Source of the DNA: Cytophagales bacterium
GTDB taxonomy: Bacteria > Bacteroidota > Bacteroidia > Cytophagales > Cytophagaceae
DNA length: 5,618 bases
NCBI GenBank assembly: GCA_025360235.1
Contig: JANYCO010000593.1
Coordinates: forward strand, 1-5,618
Direction: 5' to 3'
The notes beneath the pieces were generated by a model. It was not told where the DNA came from, ran no database searches, and was given only the letters and a program-made list of their open reading frames with translations. Made by a program: the position numbers and the translations under genes. Shown in pieces: positions 5,066-5,618 of the stretch (positions are counted from its first letter, which is position 1; every line of letters starts with the position of its first letter).

Positions 5066-5404
5066 ATGACACCAAAGTTTGAGGTTTTATTCATGGAAGA
5101 TGTCGATGAATTTCTTTTGATGATCGATCAAAAATCTAAAGATAAAATTCTTTACAATATTGAAAGAGCGCGATATTATAATGATAAAGAATTATTTAAG
5201 AAACTAAAGGGCGAAATATGGGAATTCCGGACTTTATATAATAAGACTTATTTTCGAATGTTTGCCTTTTGGGATAAAACTAATAAATCTGAAACATTGG
5301 TAGTTGCAACACATGGAATAATTAAGAAGACAGGTAAAGTTCCCGATAAAGAAATTGAAAAAGTAGAATTGCTAAGACAAAAATATTTTAAACACAAGAA
5401 GTAA
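5066..5404 (+). CDS. higB: HigB/RelE-like toxin, phage Gp49-like family
   Basis: A 112-residue protein of the phage-derived Gp49-like/HigB type (PF05973, RelE/ParE superfamily). Members are usually ribosome-dependent mRNA endonucleases that halt translation until neutralised by a partner antitoxin. Recognisable features are the core LKGEIWEFR (47-55), the strand YFRMFAFWD (62-70) with Arg64, and THGIIKKTGKVPDKEI (82-97) with its basic Lys pair. These are the typical landmarks of this family, and the length is normal. The ATG at 5066 has an AT-rich leader. The gene lies 92 nt downstream of nuoD, is visibly more AT-rich in third positions than the nuo genes, and is 4 nt from a helix-turn-helix gene, giving the toxin-first order of higBA. 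The symbol is given by family resemblance; activity is not shown. Confidence 0.85.
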   Translation: MTPKFEVLFMEDVDEFLLMIDQKSKDKILYNIERARYYNDKELFKKLKGEIWEFRTLYNKTYFRMFAFWDKTNKSETLVVATHGIIKKTGKVPDKEIEKVELLRQKYFKHKK

Positions 5405-5408
5405 TTAT

Positions 5409-5618
5409 ATGACGACTAAAAATAATATGAGACTATATTCTCTGGAGGAAATGAAAGATAAACATATAGGGAAACGTGGAACCAATAAACGAGATCTTTA
5501 TGAACAAGAGTTACAATTTGAAGTGCTTGGAGAAATGATTAGGCAAGTTCGGCTTGAACGAAATCTGACACAGGAACAGCTCGGAAAGTTAATTGGTGTT
5601 CAGAAAGCACAAATTTCT
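5409..5618 (+). CDS. higA: Xre-family antitoxin, HigA type (partial, 3' end cut)
   Basis: The first 70 codons of a gene that runs off the window. The N-terminal 30 residues are charged (MTTKNNMRLYSLEEMKDKHI). A helical linker follows, then the start of a helix-turn-helix: GEMIRQVRLERNLTQEQLGK (41-60) continuing LIGVQKAQIS. The TQEQLGKLIGV pattern is typical of the Xre/Cro HTH domain (HTH_3), cut at the recognition helix. An N-terminal arm preceding the HTH is common in HigA-type antitoxins paired with Gp49-like toxins, where part of the protein masks the toxin. It starts 4 nt after the toxin stop and so is presumably co-transcribed and coupled. ATG 5409 was chosen; a second in-frame ATG exists at codon 7 (5427). 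It probably represses its own promoter. Confidence 0.85.
   Translation, partial: MTTKNNMRLYSLEEMKDKHIGKRGTNKRDLYEQELQFEVLGEMIRQVRLERNLTQEQLGKLIGVQKAQIS

Overview
The window looks like a chromosomal segment of a Bacteroidota (Bacteroidetes) bacterium. It is AT-rich by eye. Three gene starts are preceded by elements of the Bacteroidetes promoter type (TTTG or TTG, about 20 nt, TAnnTTTG). Most starts have A-rich leaders rather than Shine-Dalgarno sequences, and the NADH-quinone oxidoreductase (complex I) genes run in the order nuoA-nuoB-nuoC-nuoD with separate nuoC and nuoD. The assignment rests on these traits and not on a database match.

Layout. Bases 1-372: a possible tail of an upstream gene, then a promoter, a 45-residue basic protein gene and a hairpin terminator. 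Bases 373-1401, minus strand: a TauE/SafE-family membrane transporter. Bases 1402-1565: a divergent promoter region. Bases 1566-4973, plus strand: nuoA, nuoB, an unrecognised 175-residue gene, nuoC and nuoD. Bases 4974-5065: a short AT-rich control region with an inverted repeat. Bases 5066-5618: a HigB/Gp49-like toxin gene and the first 70 codons of an Xre/HigA-type antitoxin gene, cut by the window end.

How the genes work together. NuoB, NuoC and NuoD form the peripheral-arm module of complex I that passes electrons through cluster N2 to quinone, and NuoA is a membrane subunit next to the quinone site. The operon is unusual in two ways. An unknown, histidine-rich gene lies between nuoB and nuoC, and a toxin-antitoxin module begins 92 nt after nuoD, where nuoE would normally be expected.

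The two other intergenic gaps (nuoA-nuoB and nuoC-nuoD) are almost filled by copies of one AT-rich inverted repeat sharing an exact 16-nt arm. Each overlaps or abuts a stop or start codon. The most interesting candidates for follow-up are this repeat family, the unknown gene with a slippery heptamer just upstream of it in nuoB, and the toxin-antitoxin module inside or at the edge of the nuo operon.
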